From: Zymomonas sp.
GTDB taxonomy: Bacteria > Pseudomonadota > Alphaproteobacteria > Sphingomonadales > Sphingomonadaceae
Direction of reading: 5' to 3'
Assembly (NCBI GenBank): GCA_027489105.1
Contig: JAIYAJ010000256.1
Location: 1-15,475 of the forward strand
Length of the DNA: 15,475 bases
Numbering within the stretch: position 1 is the stretch's first letter; every line of letters starts with the position of its first letter. Shown here piece by piece: positions 14,021 through 15,475 of the stretch. The notes under the pieces were generated by a model. It saw only the letters and a program-made list of their open reading frames with translations, was not told where the DNA came from and ran no database searches. Both the position numbers and the translations under genes were made by a program.

Positions 14021-15475
14021 ATGGCCTGTACTGTCATCCTGCTTCTGGGCGATCAGCTCAGCCCTGATCTGTCCTCTCTGAAGGCGGCCGACCCTGCTTC
14101 GGATGTCGTGCTGATGGCGGAGGTGATGGAAGAGGCGACCTATGTCCGCCATCACAAGAAGAAGATCGCCTTCCTCTTCTCGGCGATGCGCCATTTCGCC
14201 GAGGAACTGCGCGCGGCGGGCTGGACGGTCGATTATGTGCGGCTTGACGATGCGGACAATAGCGGCTCGCTGCGGGGCGAGGCCGAGCGGGCGATGGCCC
14301 GGCACGGTGCGTCTCGGATTGTTGTCACCGAACCCGGTGAGTGGCGCCTGCTCGCGGAGATGCAGGGCTGGGCCGAAGCCACGGTTCTGCCTGACGATCG
14401 CTTCCTCGCGGACCGCCACGACTTCGTCGTCTGGGCCGAAAGCCGGTCGATGCTGCGCATGGAGCATTTCTACCGGCTGATGCGCAAGAAGACCGGGCTG
14501 CTGATGGACGGCGCCAAGCCGGTCGGCGACCGCTGGAACTTTGATGCCGAAAATCGCAAGCCTGCGGCCGACGACCTGTTCCTGCCGCAGCCGCTGAGCT
14601 TCGCACCCGACGCGATCACCGCAGAGGTGCTTGATCTGGTCGAGCGCCGCTTCCCACACCATTTCGGCGATCTTCGCCCCTTCGGCTATGCGGTGACGCG
14701 CGAGCAGGCGGAGCAGGCCTTCGTGCATTTCCTGCGCAGCGCGCTGCCCGATTTCGGCAGCTATCAGGATGCGATGCTGCGTGGGCAGAAATTCCTCTTC
14801 CACGCCGTTGTCTCGCCCTATCTCAACGCCGGCCTGCTCGATCCGCTGGACATGTGTCGGCGGGTGGAGGCCGAATGGCGGGCCGGGCGGGCGCCGCTCA
14901 ACAGTGTGGAGGGCTTTATCCGCCAGATCATTGGCTGGCGGGAATATGTCCGCTGCATCTACTGGTGGCAGATGCCCGGCTATGACCGGGTCAACCATTT
15001 CGACGCGCACCGGCCGCTGCCGGGCTTCTACTGGGATGCCGACACGCCGATGGCCTGTATTAGCCACTGCGTCCGCCAGACCAAGGAAGAGGCCTATGCC
15101 CACCATATCCAGCGACTGATGGTGACGGGCAATTTCGCCCTGCTCGCAGGCATCGATCCGCACGAGCTCCACATATGGTATCTCGCCGTCTACGCCGATG
15201 CCTATGAATGGGTCGAACTGCCCAACACGGTGGGCATGAGCCAGTTCGCCGATGGTGGGCTGCTGGCGTCCAAGCCTTATGCGGCCCGCGGCGCCTATAT
15301 CGACCGCATGTCGGACTATTGCGGCGGCTGCCATTATGACGTGAAGCAGCGCATCGGCCCGAAGGCCTGCCCGTTCAACGCGCTCTACTGGGACTTCCTG
15401 GCGCGCAATGAAGACAAGCTGCGGTCGAACCAGCGCCTGTCGATGGTGTATCGCAACTGGGACCGGATGGACGCG
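14021..15475 (+). CDS. phrB: FeS-containing bacterial cryptochrome / (6-4) photolyase, PhrB type (3' end missing)
   Basis: Members of the FeS-BCP group, such as Agrobacterium PhrB, use FAD, a lumazine antenna and a [4Fe-4S] cluster to repair (6-4) photoproducts, or act as photoreceptors. The window holds 485 codons from the ATG at 14021 and runs off the right edge; PhrB has just over 500 residues, so little is missing. The N-terminal antenna-binding domain opens TVILLLGDQLSPDL. The cluster ligands are Cys346, Cys434, Cys437 and Cys450 (ACISHC, YCGGCHYD, KACPFN), with the exact spacing of PhrB C350, C438, C441 and C454. The adjacent histidines H361-H362 (AYAHHIQRLM) correspond to the catalytic pair H365-H366 of PhrB. 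FAD-domain stretches VEGFIRQIIGWREYVR and NTVGMSQFADGG are present. Repair activity is therefore likely. A weak AGGT near 14010 serves as ribosome site. Confidence 0.95.
   Translation, partial: MACTVILLLGDQLSPDLSSLKAADPASDVVLMAEVMEEATYVRHHKKKIAFLFSAMRHFAEELRAAGWTVDYVRLDDADNSGSLRGEAERAMARHGASRIVVTEPGEWRLLAEMQGWAEATVLPDDRFLADRHDFVVWAESRSMLRMEHFYRLMRKKTGLLMDGAKPVGDRWNFDAENRKPAADDLFLPQPLSFAPDAITAEVLDLVERRFPHHFGDLRPFGYAVTREQAEQAFVHFLRSALPDFGSYQDAMLRGQKFLFHAVVSPYLNAGLLDPLDMCRRVEAEWRAGRAPLNSVEGFIRQIIGWREYVRCIYWWQMPGYDRVNHFDAHRPLPGFYWDADTPMACISHCVRQTKEEAYAHHIQRLMVTGNFALLAGIDPHELHIWYLAVYADAYEWVELPNTVGMSQFADGGLLASKPYAARGAYIDRMSDYCGGCHYDVKQRIGPKACPFNALYWDFLARNEDKLRSNQRLSMVYRNWDRMDA

Noticed and set aside
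13841..15334. 497-residue minus-strand frame opposite the photolyase
   Set aside because: The sense strand carries a clear FeS photolyase with all key residues. The antisense frame is open only because of GC-rich codon bias.

Overview
The window is the edge of a photosynthesis gene cluster from a GC-rich alphaproteobacterium, most likely a sphingomonad-type aerobic anoxygenic phototroph. This rests on the family content (dark-operative protochlorophyllide reductase, BchF, PpsR with its B12-binding partner, BchG, a BCH2/PucC-type carrier, BchP), on the neighbouring catecholate-siderophore-type TonB receptor, and on the general look of the proteins. I ran no taxonomic search, so the organism is an inference.

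Layout. (1) Positions 1-2228, minus strand: bchF-bchN-bchB, an operon of bacteriochlorophyll synthesis. bchB runs off the left edge. bchF and bchN overlap by 4 nt. A long inverted repeat fills the bchN-bchB spacer. (2) Positions 2229-2448: a divergent control region with two overlapping PpsR-like operators. (3) Positions 2449-4808, plus strand: ppaA/aerR (B12-binding light-sensing antirepressor) and ppsR (redox-responsive repressor). (4) Positions 4818-9013, plus strand: a third PpsR-like palindrome, then bchG, a PucC-family carrier, bchP, tspO and an easily missed 90-codon ORF. Each junction in this run is a 4-nt stop/start overlap (GTGA, ATGA, ATGA, CTGA). (5) Positions 9006-9551, minus strand: a lipoprotein c-type cytochrome, convergent with region 4. 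(6) Positions 9614-10024: about 400 nt with no convincing gene, containing an inverted repeat. (7) Positions 10025-11739, plus strand: a two-gene module. The first gene ends in a PD-(D/E)xK-nuclease-like domain. The second, 2 nt downstream, is a soluble domain with a C-terminal membrane anchor. The arrangement resembles an effector with its immunity protein, but neither gene is a family I can name. (8) Positions 11844-13925: a siderophore TonB receptor behind a Fur-like box. (9) Positions 14021 to the right edge: an FeS-containing bacterial (6-4) photolyase/cryptochrome of the PhrB type, lacking only its last residues.

How the parts fit. BchN/BchB reduce protochlorophyllide and BchF hydrates the C3 vinyl group. 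BchG and BchP attach and saturate the isoprenoid tail. PpsR and PpaA sit between these two gene groups and probably control both through TGTC-N10-GACA-like sites on either side of them. TspO and the membrane-tethered cytochrome are plausible regulatory and electron-transfer partners. The photolyase suits a cell living in light. The effector-like pair and the siderophore receptor have no obvious photosynthetic role and may mark the end of the cluster.
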